Assembly (NCBI GenBank): GCA_012961745.1
Contig: DTYT01000067.1
Coordinates: 1-5,863, forward strand
Source: Kiritimatiellia bacterium
Lineage (GTDB): Bacteria; Verrucomicrobiota; Kiritimatiellia; B70-G9
DNA length: 5,863 bases
Direction: 5' to 3'
A model generated the notes under the pieces. That model ran no database searches, was not told where the DNA came from, and saw nothing but the letters and a program-made list of their open reading frames with translations. Shown in pieces: positions 1 through 5,863 of this stretch. Position 1 is the stretch's first letter, and every line of letters starts with the position of its first letter. The position numbers and the translations under genes were made by a program.

Positions 1-257
1 ATGGCATTATGCCCCACCTCGCTATTGCCCATATCCTTGTCGGAGGGCAGGCCAACCGCCGTGCCGTGCGCCTTGAGAGTGGAATAGAGTGAATCAGCCC
101 GCAGTCGATCAAGGTGGGGGGTGGTCGCCCGGCGTACCATGTCTCCTTCGGCAAACTTTCCAATCCCGATCCCGTCCATTATCAGCAGAACTACCGGACC
201 CTCCGGTCCCCGGTAGCCAGTAATCTTCGGCAGAGGGCCTACTGCAACTTCCGGCAT
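1..257 (-). CDS. gpmI: 2,3-bisphosphoglycerate-independent phosphoglycerate mutase, N-terminal fragment (runs off left edge)
   Basis: This gene encodes the cofactor-independent, metal-dependent phosphoglycerate mutase that interconverts 3- and 2-phosphoglycerate in cytosolic glycolysis and gluconeogenesis. Only the first 85 codons are visible; family members are usually about 510-560 residues. After a short leader comes the hydrophobic strand and metal-binding motif VVLLIMDGIGIG (residues 22-33, with D28 the expected metal ligand), then TPHLDRL (46-52) and GLPSDKDMGNSEVGHNA (69-85). S79 in GNSEVGH is the expected phosphoserine nucleophile. The SD-D-DMGNSEVGHNA wording resembles the plant-like branch more than the common bacterial GLP-GQMGNSEVGH form. 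The ATG at 257 is the only possible start: an in-frame TGA lies at 273-275 and no start codon falls between. A GGGAG ribosome site sits 6 bases upstream of the ATG. The gene is divergent from the glycosyltransferase-like gene. Identification is firm; the subgroup is less sure. Confidence 0.93.
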   Translation of the reverse strand, partial: MPEVAVGPLPKITGYRGPEGPVVLLIMDGIGIGKFAEGDMVRRATTPHLDRLRADSLYSTLKAHGTAVGLPSDKDMGNSEVGHNA

Positions 258-301
258 GGGTCTCTCCCGCGTTCAGGTTGCGTCCGGGTACTCACCTGCG
301 C

Positions 302-330
302 ACCTTACAGTAACATCGCGATCTAATCAA
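302..330 (-). promoter_or_regulatory. Candidate sigma70-type promoter for gpmI
   Basis: On the minus strand, TTGATT (325-330) and TAAGGT (302-307) are separated by exactly 17 bases. The -35 box matches four of six consensus bases. The -10 box matches only the T-A...T positions. The predicted transcript would start about 295 and give a leader near 40 bases before the gpmI ATG. Location and spacing favour it, but the -10 is weak and the organism's sigma preferences are unknown. Confidence 0.35.
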
Positions 331-340
331 ATCGCTTTGC

Positions 341-378
341 CAGGCGCCCCCCGCAGATAGATGGAAGTCGGGCGCCTG
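341..378. repeat. Perfect 9-bp inverted repeat in the divergent intergenic region
   Basis: CAGGCGCCC at 341-349 is the exact reverse complement of GGGCGCCTG at 370-378, with a 20-base spacer. It lies upstream of both divergent genes, so it does not terminate either of them. It could be a regulator-binding site or a stem-loop in a leader transcript of the plus-strand gene. The T-containing run after the right arm is too mixed to call a terminator. Such GC-rich repeats can also arise by chance in this base composition. Confidence 0.45.
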
Positions 379-485
379 TTGTTATCCTTCCGGTCACGGA
401 CAAATGGGCATACAATGCCGCCCCGTGGAACGGGACTTCGGGAACCGGCAGCCGAACGGTCAGCGGTTGGCGCCCGAGGTGAGCG

Positions 486-2516
486 ATGCAGGAGAATTTG
501 GCAGAGCGTACCACGGCCCGCCGGCTCATATTCCCGGTGACCCTTATTGTCACGGCGTTTTTCACGCTGTCGGGCCAGCACTGGGGCGTGGATGCGGATG
601 CATTCATGCTGGCACAGTACGGCCGGGCGATCGCCGAGGGGCGCTGGTCAAGTTATACACCGTCCGCCGAGCCAAGCACCGGATCGACCAGTCTGCTCTA
701 CCCGTTTCTGCTGGCCCTGCCCTCCAAGCCGGCCGCCGGAACGCCGCTGGCGCTGTGGTGGATCGGGCTGCTCGATGCCGCATGCTTCGCAGGGATCGTC
801 TTCGGCACACGGCGCTTGGCCCACAACCTGGGCGGCGATGGGAATCTGGCCGCGCTGCTGACCGCCACGTGTGGCCCCCTGCTCTACAACTGTCTGGGGG
901 GGACCGACATGCCGGTGTTCACAGTACTCTTCACCTGGCTGCTGGTATGCACATCCGAACGCCGGCCGCGGTTCGCGGCTCTTTTCGCGCTGCTGGGAGC
1001 GCTCGTGCGTCCCGAGGGCATCCTGGGCGCCGCCATCATCGGAGTCGTTCTGTCCACTGCCCCCCAGGCGCGCACGCGGATTGCCGGACTTTCATGTGTA
1101 GGCGCTGCACTCGCGTCTGCCATTGTGACCTTCGGTGCCAACCGGCTGCTGACCGGGACCTGGCAATTCCATTCCCTGCTCAGAAAAGGATACTTTGCCT
1201 CTTTTCCTTTCACAGGGGCGGTAATCCGAAGCCTGCACGATCTGGCTGTCATGGCCCGGGAACTGCTGTTCGGACTGAATCACGACCGGGCCCTTTATTT
1301 CTTCCCGGTCGTGGCGGGAGTCACCGCCCTAATGGGAATCCTGTGGATCGCGCTCACCGGCACGCCATCGCACCGCCGGATTGTGACTGCATGGCTTCTG
1401 GTGGGAACGGCGGCGCTGATGCTCAACGCCAGCAGTGGCTGGCAGGGACATCAGTACGATCGCCATTTGCTATGGCTCTTCCCCGGGTGGCTGATCCTCA
1501 TCGCGGCCGGCGCCAAGGCCATCCATCGGCGACTTGCGCCCACCCTGCCCCGATTCCTGCCTTGGATACTGGTGGGGTACCAGATCACCACCCTCCCCTA
1601 TTTTGCGAGTCAACGCCACCAGCAGGCGGTGACCAACCGGGCCCAGGCTCAATTCGCAGCCCGCATGGAAAGCGTGCTGCCGACGACCGCCCGGGTGGGA
1701 ATCATAAACTTTCCACATCTGGCGTTCTTTACCCGGCAGCGGGAGTTTGTTCACCTCGGTGGCTACGTCACACCGCGATTTTCGGCTGCGGGCTCGCCCC
1801 TCATTTCTCTGGAGATCCTCAAGCACGAAGCCGGAACCCGTTTCGACTGCTGGCTCCTGACGGACCTGGAGAGGGATTCGCCGCTGGTCGGCCGGCTGAG
1901 GGGGAGGCCGATCCTCCGAGAAGACCGCCTCGCGGCAGGACCCGGGCGTCTCGGAGTCTACCGGGCGGTATGGACTCCGCTGCTGGCCGGAGTCCAGCCG
2001 ATTTCCCCGAAGCTCCGCGACAGACTCCGCAAGCTCCAGCTCACCGATCGAATGGATATCGGCTATGATTTCGACGAGGCGATCCACCGCTACCGCGCCG
2101 CGGTCGGTGCCCGGAATGCCGTCCGCCTGCCATTGAAAGTAGTCGGTCCGGTTGGACGCTCCTCTTCGCAGGTAATCGAGATAGGCCGGCTCATCGACCG
2201 GTCAGAATCATTCGATGTGTTCTGTGTTACCGGCCGCGCAGTGGTGGCAGTGGTCCGCACCTGCGCCCGGGCGGTGCTGAGCTCACGCACGGCCCGAGGA
2301 AAACTGCGCAGTCAAGAGATCCGATTTTCCGGCCCCCTGCGATTGAAGATCCATGTGGGATCCCGCTCCCCCATCGCCGTCAACATCCCCCTTCAGCAGA
2401 AGGGGAGTTTGAGCGAAGCGATGTTCACGATTCCCGCCGAGGCGGTGGAATCTTCCCCGGTGCGGCTGCGGATCGAGGGGCGCTATATCTCACTCGCCTG
2501 GTGGTTCTATCAATGA
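486..2516 (+). CDS. Polytopic membrane protein, probable GT-C-type glycosyltransferase
   Basis: A 676-residue membrane protein resembling GT-C transferases that move sugars from polyprenyl-phosphate donors outside the inner membrane (arabinofuranosyltransferase/family-39-like group). After TM1 (about 13-30) a loop has DADAFMLAQYGRAIAEG (36-52) then STGSTSLLYPFLLAL (64-78), matching the family pattern of an acidic motif, R-x-(I/L)-AEG and G-x-T-S-x-L. D36 and D38 are candidate catalytic acids. Later come RPEG (175-178), typical of the group, and GHQYDRHLLWLFP (321-333) before a helix, like the family's D-x-R-x-L-L-P segment. I count roughly ten hydrophobic segments up to residue 373. Residues about 375-676 look soluble and contain no recognised domain. 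The start at 486 is supported by GAGGTGAG just upstream and an in-frame TGA at 480-482. The gene is single, divergent from gpmI and convergent with pta. Donor and acceptor cannot be inferred. The membrane fold call is firm; the enzyme class is inferred from motifs. Confidence 0.8.
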   Translation: MQENLAERTTARRLIFPVTLIVTAFFTLSGQHWGVDADAFMLAQYGRAIAEGRWSSYTPSAEPSTGSTSLLYPFLLALPSKPAAGTPLALWWIGLLDAACFAGIVFGTRRLAHNLGGDGNLAALLTATCGPLLYNCLGGTDMPVFTVLFTWLLVCTSERRPRFAALFALLGALVRPEGILGAAIIGVVLSTAPQARTRIAGLSCVGAALASAIVTFGANRLLTGTWQFHSLLRKGYFASFPFTGAVIRSLHDLAVMARELLFGLNHDRALYFFPVVAGVTALMGILWIALTGTPSHRRIVTAWLLVGTAALMLNASSGWQGHQYDRHLLWLFPGWLILIAAGAKAIHRRLAPTLPRFLPWILVGYQITTLPYFASQRHQQAVTNRAQAQFAARMESVLPTTARVGIINFPHLAFFTRQREFVHLGGYVTPRFSAAGSPLISLEILKHEAGTRFDCWLLTDLERDSPLVGRLRGRPILREDRLAAGPGRLGVYRAVWTPLLAGVQPISPKLRDRLRKLQLTDRMDIGYDFDEAIHRYRAAVGARNAVRLPLKVVGPVGRSSSQVIEIGRLIDRSESFDVFCVTGRAVVAVVRTCARAVLSSRTARGKLRSQEIRFSGPLRLKIHVGSRSPIAVNIPLQQKGSLSEAMFTIPAEAVESSPVRLRIEGRYISLAWWFYQ

Positions 2517-2520
2517 AAAC

Positions 2521-3552
2521 TCATGCTTGCCGCCGGTGGAAAGCCGCCTGACAGGCGGTGATCGCCACCACCCCGACAATATCCGCCGATGAGCACCCCC
2601 GCGAAAGGTCGTTTACCGGTGCAGTCAGTCCCTGGAGAATCGGCCCGAACGCCCGGGCCCCGGCCAATCTTTCGACCAGCTTATATCCGATGTTGCCTGA
2701 CTGAATGTCCGGGAATATCAGGATATTGGCCGCCCCGCGGATAGGACTGGAGCTACATTTTCTTCTGGCGACATCGGGAACCAGTGCCGCATCCGCTTGG
2801 AGCTCACCGTCACTGACGATGTCCGTCCGACCCAGATCGTCCACCCGCCGCCGCATCAGTTCAGCCGCCCGGGCTACCTTGTCGACCAGGGGATGCTTGG
2901 CACTTCCATAGGTTGAGTAGGACAAGAAGGCCACCCGCGGCGGCCGGCCGGTCAAAGCGGTGAAAGTCTCGCACGTTGCAATCGCGATGTCGACCAGTTG
3001 CTCACTGCTGGGGTCCGGATTCACGCCGCAGTCGGCAAATGCCAAGACCCGGTCACCCGCCGGCGAAGGTTGATTCAGATCGATGATGAAACAACTGCTG
3101 CCGATACTTATGCCCTCTTCAGTACCCAGACAGCGAAACGCCGCTCGGAGCATATCCGGTGTGGACGAGATGCTTCCCGCCACCATGCCGTCCGCCAGTC
3201 CCGCGCGCACCATCATGTTTCCGAAATACAACCGGTTTCGCATAATTTCGCTGGCCTGTGCCCGGGTGATGCCCTTGTGTGCACGGATGCGGTAGAACTG
3301 CTCGGCCAATGCCCTGCCTTCCTCCGCTTCCAGCCAGTTCTTCACCGTTAGATCTGCGATCCCTACTGACACCCCGGCTTCCGCGCTGGCCTGCGAGAGC
3401 TCCTCCCGGGTGGCCAGAAGAATCACCCGCGCAATCCTCTGGCGGACCACCTCAACCGCCGCCTCCACCACGCGCGGGTCCTGGCCTTCGGCCAACACAA
3501 TCACCTTGTTGGCCGCCCGCGCGCGGGGAATGATCGAATCCAGAACGCTCAT
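2521..3552 (-). CDS. pta: Phosphate acetyltransferase (phosphotransacetylase), short form
   Basis: Pta converts acetyl-CoA and phosphate to acetyl phosphate and CoA, or the reverse, in the cytosol, and feeds AckA directly. The 343 residues are the short catalytic-domain-only form (family about 330); the DRTGG/P-loop extension of the long E. coli-type Pta is absent. Recognisable blocks are ANKVIVLAEGQDPRV near the N-terminus, GLADGMVAGS, FLSYSTYGSAKHPLV, DGELQADAALVPDVA, ANILIFPDIQSGNIGYKLVE, and GPILQGLTAPVNDLSRGCSS close to the end. The Ser-Arg of NDLSRGC (about 317-318) matches the active-site pair known from Methanosarcina Pta. I place the start at the ATG at 3552, because MSVLDSIIPRA aligns with normal Pta N-termini and a GAGGGG site lies upstream. 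A GTG at 3564 overlapping the ackA stop would add four residues (MRGQ). It follows ackA by 8 bases, or overlaps by 4 with the GTG start. Confidence 0.96.
   Translation of the reverse strand: MSVLDSIIPRARAANKVIVLAEGQDPRVVEAAVEVVRQRIARVILLATREELSQASAEAGVSVGIADLTVKNWLEAEEGRALAEQFYRIRAHKGITRAQASEIMRNRLYFGNMMVRAGLADGMVAGSISSTPDMLRAAFRCLGTEEGISIGSSCFIIDLNQPSPAGDRVLAFADCGVNPDPSSEQLVDIAIATCETFTALTGRPPRVAFLSYSTYGSAKHPLVDKVARAAELMRRRVDDLGRTDIVSDGELQADAALVPDVARRKCSSSPIRGAANILIFPDIQSGNIGYKLVERLAGARAFGPILQGLTAPVNDLSRGCSSADIVGVVAITACQAAFHRRQA
2544..2558. repeat. Short GC-rich stem-loop inside the 3' end of pta
   Basis: CCGCCT (2544-2549) and AGGCGG (2553-2558) pair around a 3-base loop, with a possible closing G-T pair. 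It lies about 20 bases before the pta stop on the minus strand and about 30 bases after the glycosyltransferase stop on the plus strand. Neither side has a clean U-run, so an intrinsic terminator is not demonstrated. With only 4 bases between the convergent stops, any terminator must overlap coding sequence, which makes this the best local candidate. Confidence 0.3.
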
Positions 3553-3555
3553 CTG

Positions 3556-3562
3556 TCCCCTC
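3556..3562 (-). promoter_or_regulatory. Ribosome-binding site bearing on the pta start
   Basis: Minus-strand GAGGGGA lies 3 bases before the ATG at 3552 (core AGGGG 4 bases away). It overlaps the ackA TGA (3561-3563) and the alternative GTG start (3562-3564). The competing GTG has GGAG at 3569-3572, 4 bases upstream inside ackA. The ATG start wins on conservation of the resulting N-terminus, but both are physically possible and translational coupling to ackA is likely. Confidence 0.5.
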
Positions 3563-4778
3563 ACCCCGCTCCGGTTACAACTGCCACCGTCTCCCTGGCG
3601 ATCATGAGCTCTTCGTTGGTCGGCATTACAACCGCCTTCAGCTGGCTGTTCGCGGTGGATATCACCCCCGGCCGCCCCACCGCCCGTTCGTTCTCCTCCG
3701 CATCAAGCACGCACCCGAGAACCTCCAGCTTGCGGACCACCCGCTCGCGGATATAGGACGAATTCTCCCCGATTCCTCCGGTGAATACCAGCACGTGAGC
3801 CCCTTCCAAAACCGCATGGTATGCCCCGATATAGGAAACCAGCCGATGAACAAACATCCATATCGCACGCGATGCCTTCTCAGACCCCTTTTCCGCCGCT
3901 ACAATGACATCGCGCATGTCGCTGCTGCCGATACCCGCAACTCCCAGCAATCCACTCTTCTTGTTCAGCAGACGGTCCACCTCGTCGGGAGACATCCCCC
4001 GGCGCACCAGGTACAGCACCACACCGGGATCAATATCCCCGCAGCGGGTCCCCATGACCAAGCCCGCAAGCGGCGTCATTCCCATGCTGGTCTCCACCAC
4101 CTTCCCTTCCGACACGGCGGCGACGCTGGCACCGTTTCCCAGGTGACAGGTTATCATCTTGAGGCGGTCCAATCGGGTACCCAGATACTCGGCCGTCGCC
4201 GTTGCCACGTACTTGTGCGACGTACCGTGAAAGCCGTACTTCCTTACACCGAATTTCTCGTAATAGTCGTAGGGTATCGCGTACAGGTAGGCGGCAGGCG
4301 GCAGGGAATGGTGAAACGCGGTGTCGAAAACCGCCACGTTGGGTATCCCGGGAAGTACCGATTCCACCGCTTCGATTCCCTTGAGATTCGGAGGATTGTG
4401 TAAGGGGGCCAGGACGGAAAACTCGCGGATGCTTGTCTTGACCTCTTCGGTAATGAGGGTCGAATCGTGATATTTCTCGCCGCCGTGCACCACCCGGTGA
4501 CCGACTGCCTCGACTTCGGCAATGTTCTTGAGAACGCCGCGGGCGGCATCCACCAGCGTCTCGCATATCAGACGCATGGCCTCACCGTGGCTGCCTACGC
4601 TGACTTCCTCGTCGACGCGCCGGCCGTCGTGACGCACGAACCTCAGGCGGGGCGCCGGAAGACCTATGCGTTCCACGATTCCCCGCGCGAGCATCATCTC
4701 GTCCGCCATGGAAAAGACCATAAACTTGATTGAAGAGCTGCCCGCGTTGATCACCAGCACGATTTCCGGCCTTTTCAC
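3561..4778 (-). CDS. ackA: Acetate kinase
   Basis: Cytosolic acetate kinase moves phosphate between acetyl phosphate and ADP, giving ATP and acetate, or runs in reverse to activate acetate. The 405 residues match the family's usual 395-410 and all hallmark blocks are present: VINAGSSSIKF (9-19, phosphate-binding N11 and S14), GHRVVHGGEKY (93-103, R95), APLHNPPNL (124-132), FDTAFHHSLP (151-160, D152), RKYGFHGTSHKYV (179-191, H184), CHLGNGASVAA (211-221), GTRCGDIDPG (243-252, R245), FTGGIGENS (332-340) and PTNEE (386-390). The residues matching the catalytic Arg, Asp, His, Arg and Glu of Methanosarcina acetate kinase are all present, so an active enzyme is expected. The start is a GTG at 4778 with AGAGGGGG 6 bases upstream (4785-4792). 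It is the first gene of an ackA-pta operon. Calling it a propionate or butyrate kinase is less likely given the adjacent pta. Confidence 0.97.
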   Translation of the reverse strand: MKRPEIVLVINAGSSSIKFMVFSMADEMMLARGIVERIGLPAPRLRFVRHDGRRVDEEVSVGSHGEAMRLICETLVDAARGVLKNIAEVEAVGHRVVHGGEKYHDSTLITEEVKTSIREFSVLAPLHNPPNLKGIEAVESVLPGIPNVAVFDTAFHHSLPPAAYLYAIPYDYYEKFGVRKYGFHGTSHKYVATATAEYLGTRLDRLKMITCHLGNGASVAAVSEGKVVETSMGMTPLAGLVMGTRCGDIDPGVVLYLVRRGMSPDEVDRLLNKKSGLLGVAGIGSSDMRDVIVAAEKGSEKASRAIWMFVHRLVSYIGAYHAVLEGAHVLVFTGGIGENSSYIRERVVRKLEVLGCVLDAEENERAVGRPGVISTANSQLKAVVMPTNEELMIARETVAVVTGAG

Positions 4779-4914
4779 ACAAATCCCCCTCTTCTGATCG
4801 TGAAGACCTCGGGTAAGCAGCCCCAGATGAGGATTACGAAATTCTTTCTAGCTCAGAAGCCACGATACTGCAAGTCATTTTACCCGCACAGGCACGCGCA
4901 CCCCACGCCACTTC
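4779..4914. other. Spacer between hypE and ackA
   Basis: These 136 bases separate two genes on the minus strand. They hold the ackA ribosome site (4785-4792) and a weak promoter-like pair (4845-4873). CCTC (4807-4810) and GAGG (4829-4832) could close a bulged hairpin in the ackA leader. I see no strong intrinsic terminator behind hypE and no recognisable riboswitch, so read-through from hypE into ackA-pta is possible. Confidence 0.5.
4845..4873 (-). promoter_or_regulatory. Weak candidate promoter for ackA-pta
   Basis: On the minus strand, TTGCAG (4868-4873) and TAGAAA (4845-4850) lie 17 bases apart, in a locally AT-richer patch of the hypE-ackA spacer. Matches to the sigma70 consensus are three of six and four of six. 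The predicted start near 4838 would give a leader of about 60 bases before the ackA GTG. Position and spacing are right but the boxes are poor. Confidence 0.27.
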
Positions 4915-5863
4915 TCAGCATATCCGCGGCAGTTGTTCACCGCTCAACATGTCCAAGACCCGATACGTCCCCAGCACGCTGCGGACAACTACGCGTCCCC
5001 CCGTCACTTGTCCGGCCACCGAGCCCACCAGCCGGGCCCTCCGCCCCGCCGGATGTGACCGGATGGCTTCTACCGCCTGCTCTGCCCACCGGGCCGGCAG
5101 GATGACCACCATGGCCCCCTCGTTCGCCACGTAGAACGGGTCCAATCCTAGCAGCTCGCACGCCCCCCGGACTTCGTCACCAACGGGAACTCTCTCTTCC
5201 TCGAGCTCAATACGGATCCCCGCGAACGAGGCGATCTCATTCAATGCGCTGGCCAATCCTCCGCGGGTGAGGTCCCGCATGCAGTGCACTGTAATTCCCC
5301 GCCGGTAGATATCCTCCACTATCCCGTTCAGGGGAGCACAGTCGCTGGTGATCCGGGTCTCGAATGCGAATCCTTCACGGGCGGTCATCACCGCCACCCC
5401 GTGCCGGCCCAGGTCACCGGTGACGATTACCCGATCCCCCGGCTCGACTTTCTCCGGCCCCGGCTCTTCCCGGCCTTCGGGGATCACGCCCACCCCCGCG
5501 GTGATCACGTATAGGTTGTCTCCCTTGCCGCGTTCCACGACCTTGGTGTCGCCGGTTACCATCTCCACGCCCGCCTCTCGTGCGGCCGCCGCCATCGAGG
5601 CCGCCACACGCCGTAACGTTTCGACCGACACGCCTTCTTCGAGAATGAACGCCCCCGAAAGATACCGGGGCTGCGCCCCGCATACCGCCAGATCGTTCAC
5701 CGTGCCGTTGACCGCCAGCATCCCAATGTCGCCCCCCGGAAAGAAAAGCGGCCTGACGACGTAGGCGTCCGTGGTGAAAGTCAACCGTCCCCCAGGCACA
5801 TCCAGTACGGCCCCGTCCTTTCGGTGCCGGTCCCCACCACGCCAGAACAGTGGTGCAAACAGG
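4915..5863 (-). CDS. hypE: [NiFe] hydrogenase maturation factor HypE (carbamoyl dehydratase), N-terminus off right edge
   Basis: HypE accepts a carbamoyl group from HypF on its C-terminal cysteine and dehydrates it with ATP to a thiocyanate, the source of the Fe(CN)2CO cyanides of [NiFe] hydrogenases. About 315 residues are visible of a usual 330-345, so only some 20-30 are missing. The reading frame is open through the window end: LFAPLFW and DGAVLDVPGG precede the GTG at 5799, which is therefore an internal valine codon and not the start. Numbering from the first whole codon, the hallmarks are TTDAYVV (30-36), PLFFPGGDIG (38-47), NGTVNDLAVCGAQPRYLS (52-69), VTGDTKVVERG (102-112), RDLTRGGLASALNEIA (196-211), ANEG (246-249) and the terminal PRIC (312-315) carrying the modified Cys. 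This is the ATP-binding AIR-synthase/PurM fold. No other hyp gene or hydrogenase is in the window; hypD or hypC may lie beyond the right edge. Confidence 0.96.
   Translation of the reverse strand, partial: LFAPLFWRGGDRHRKDGAVLDVPGGRLTFTTDAYVVRPLFFPGGDIGMLAVNGTVNDLAVCGAQPRYLSGAFILEEGVSVETLRRVAASMAAAAREAGVEMVTGDTKVVERGKGDNLYVITAGVGVIPEGREEPGPEKVEPGDRVIVTGDLGRHGVAVMTAREGFAFETRITSDCAPLNGIVEDIYRRGITVHCMRDLTRGGLASALNEIASFAGIRIELEEERVPVGDEVRGACELLGLDPFYVANEGAMVVILPARWAEQAVEAIRSHPAGRRARLVGSVAGQVTGGRVVVRSVLGTYRVLDMLSGEQLPRIC

Larger units (their letters stand above)
258..485. other. Divergent intergenic region between gpmI and the glycosyltransferase-like gene
   Basis: These 228 bases must hold the start signals of both flanking genes, because both are transcribed away from it. 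I see a candidate gpmI promoter (302-330, minus) and a 9-bp inverted repeat (341-378). A short repeat GCGAT-N8-ATCGC (318-322 and 331-335) overlaps the upstream half of that promoter. On the plus strand the best -10-like hexamer is TACAAT at 411-416, but the only -35 at proper spacing (TTCCGG, 388-393) is poor, so the plus-strand promoter is unresolved. I find no convincing protein-coding or RNA gene here. Confidence 0.6.

Noticed and set aside
114..326. A 70-codon plus-strand open frame across gpmI and the intergenic region
   Set aside because: It is antisense to the conserved gpmI N-terminus and has no ribosome site or family resemblance that I can see.
341..384. Reading the 9-bp inverted repeat as an intrinsic terminator
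   Set aside because: No gene is transcribed into it from either side, the loop is 20 bases, and the tract after the arm is not a clean T-run.
404..2068. A 554-codon open frame on the plus strand overlapping the glycosyltransferase-like gene
   Set aside because: Its product is a Arg/Pro/Gly/His-rich string with no family motif or hydrophobic pattern, as expected from an alternate frame of GC-rich coding DNA. The other frame has recognisable family motifs and a good ribosome site.
1470..2087. A 205-codon antisense open frame inside the glycosyltransferase-like gene
   Set aside because: It is fully inside a supported gene, has no recognisable domain, and fits a GC-driven antisense shadow.
3795..4403. 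A 202-codon plus-strand open frame antisense to ackA
   Set aside because: It lies entirely within a strongly conserved acetate kinase gene and its product has no recognisable motif.
4807..4832. A possible riboswitch or structured RNA in the ackA leader
   Set aside because: Only a short bulged CCTC/GAGG pairing is visible, with no conserved riboswitch core that I recognise.

Overview
This is a bacterial chromosomal window from a GC-rich genome (roughly 60% G+C by eye). It carries ordinary central and fermentative metabolism plus one less characterised membrane protein. No rRNA, tRNA, CRISPR, insertion sequence or phage gene was found. Acetate kinase, phosphotransacetylase and the [NiFe]-hydrogenase maturation factor HypE together suggest an anaerobic or facultative bacterium that handles H2 and makes or uses acetate. 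The species cannot be named from this sequence.

Layout from left to right. Bases 1-257 (minus) hold the first 85 codons of a 2,3-bisphosphoglycerate-independent phosphoglycerate mutase (gpmI) that runs off the left edge. Bases 258-485 are a divergent intergenic region with a plausible gpmI promoter and a perfect 9-bp inverted repeat. Bases 486-2516 (plus) encode a 676-residue polytopic membrane protein with the layout of a GT-C glycosyltransferase using a lipid-linked sugar donor, followed by a long soluble C-terminal part. It meets pta tail to tail with only 4 bases between the stop codons. Bases 2521-3552 (minus) are pta and 3561-4778 (minus) are ackA, a tight operon transcribed ackA then pta. 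Bases 4779-4914 are a short spacer with a weak candidate ackA promoter. Bases 4915-5863 (minus) are hypE, complete at its C-terminus (ending PRIC) and cut at its N-terminus by the right edge.

How the genes work together. Pta and AckA interconvert acetyl-CoA, acetyl phosphate and acetate with ATP formation (substrate-level phosphorylation). HypE builds the cyanide ligands of [NiFe] hydrogenases, so the hypE-ackA-pta run on one strand fits fermentation coupled to hydrogen metabolism, though co-transcription across the 136-base gap is not shown. GpmI is glycolytic or gluconeogenic. The glycosyltransferase-like gene stands alone on the other strand, and no neighbour reveals its substrate.

I looked for an undescribed system and did not find a convincing one. 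The most open item is the orphan GT-C protein and its unassigned C-terminal region.
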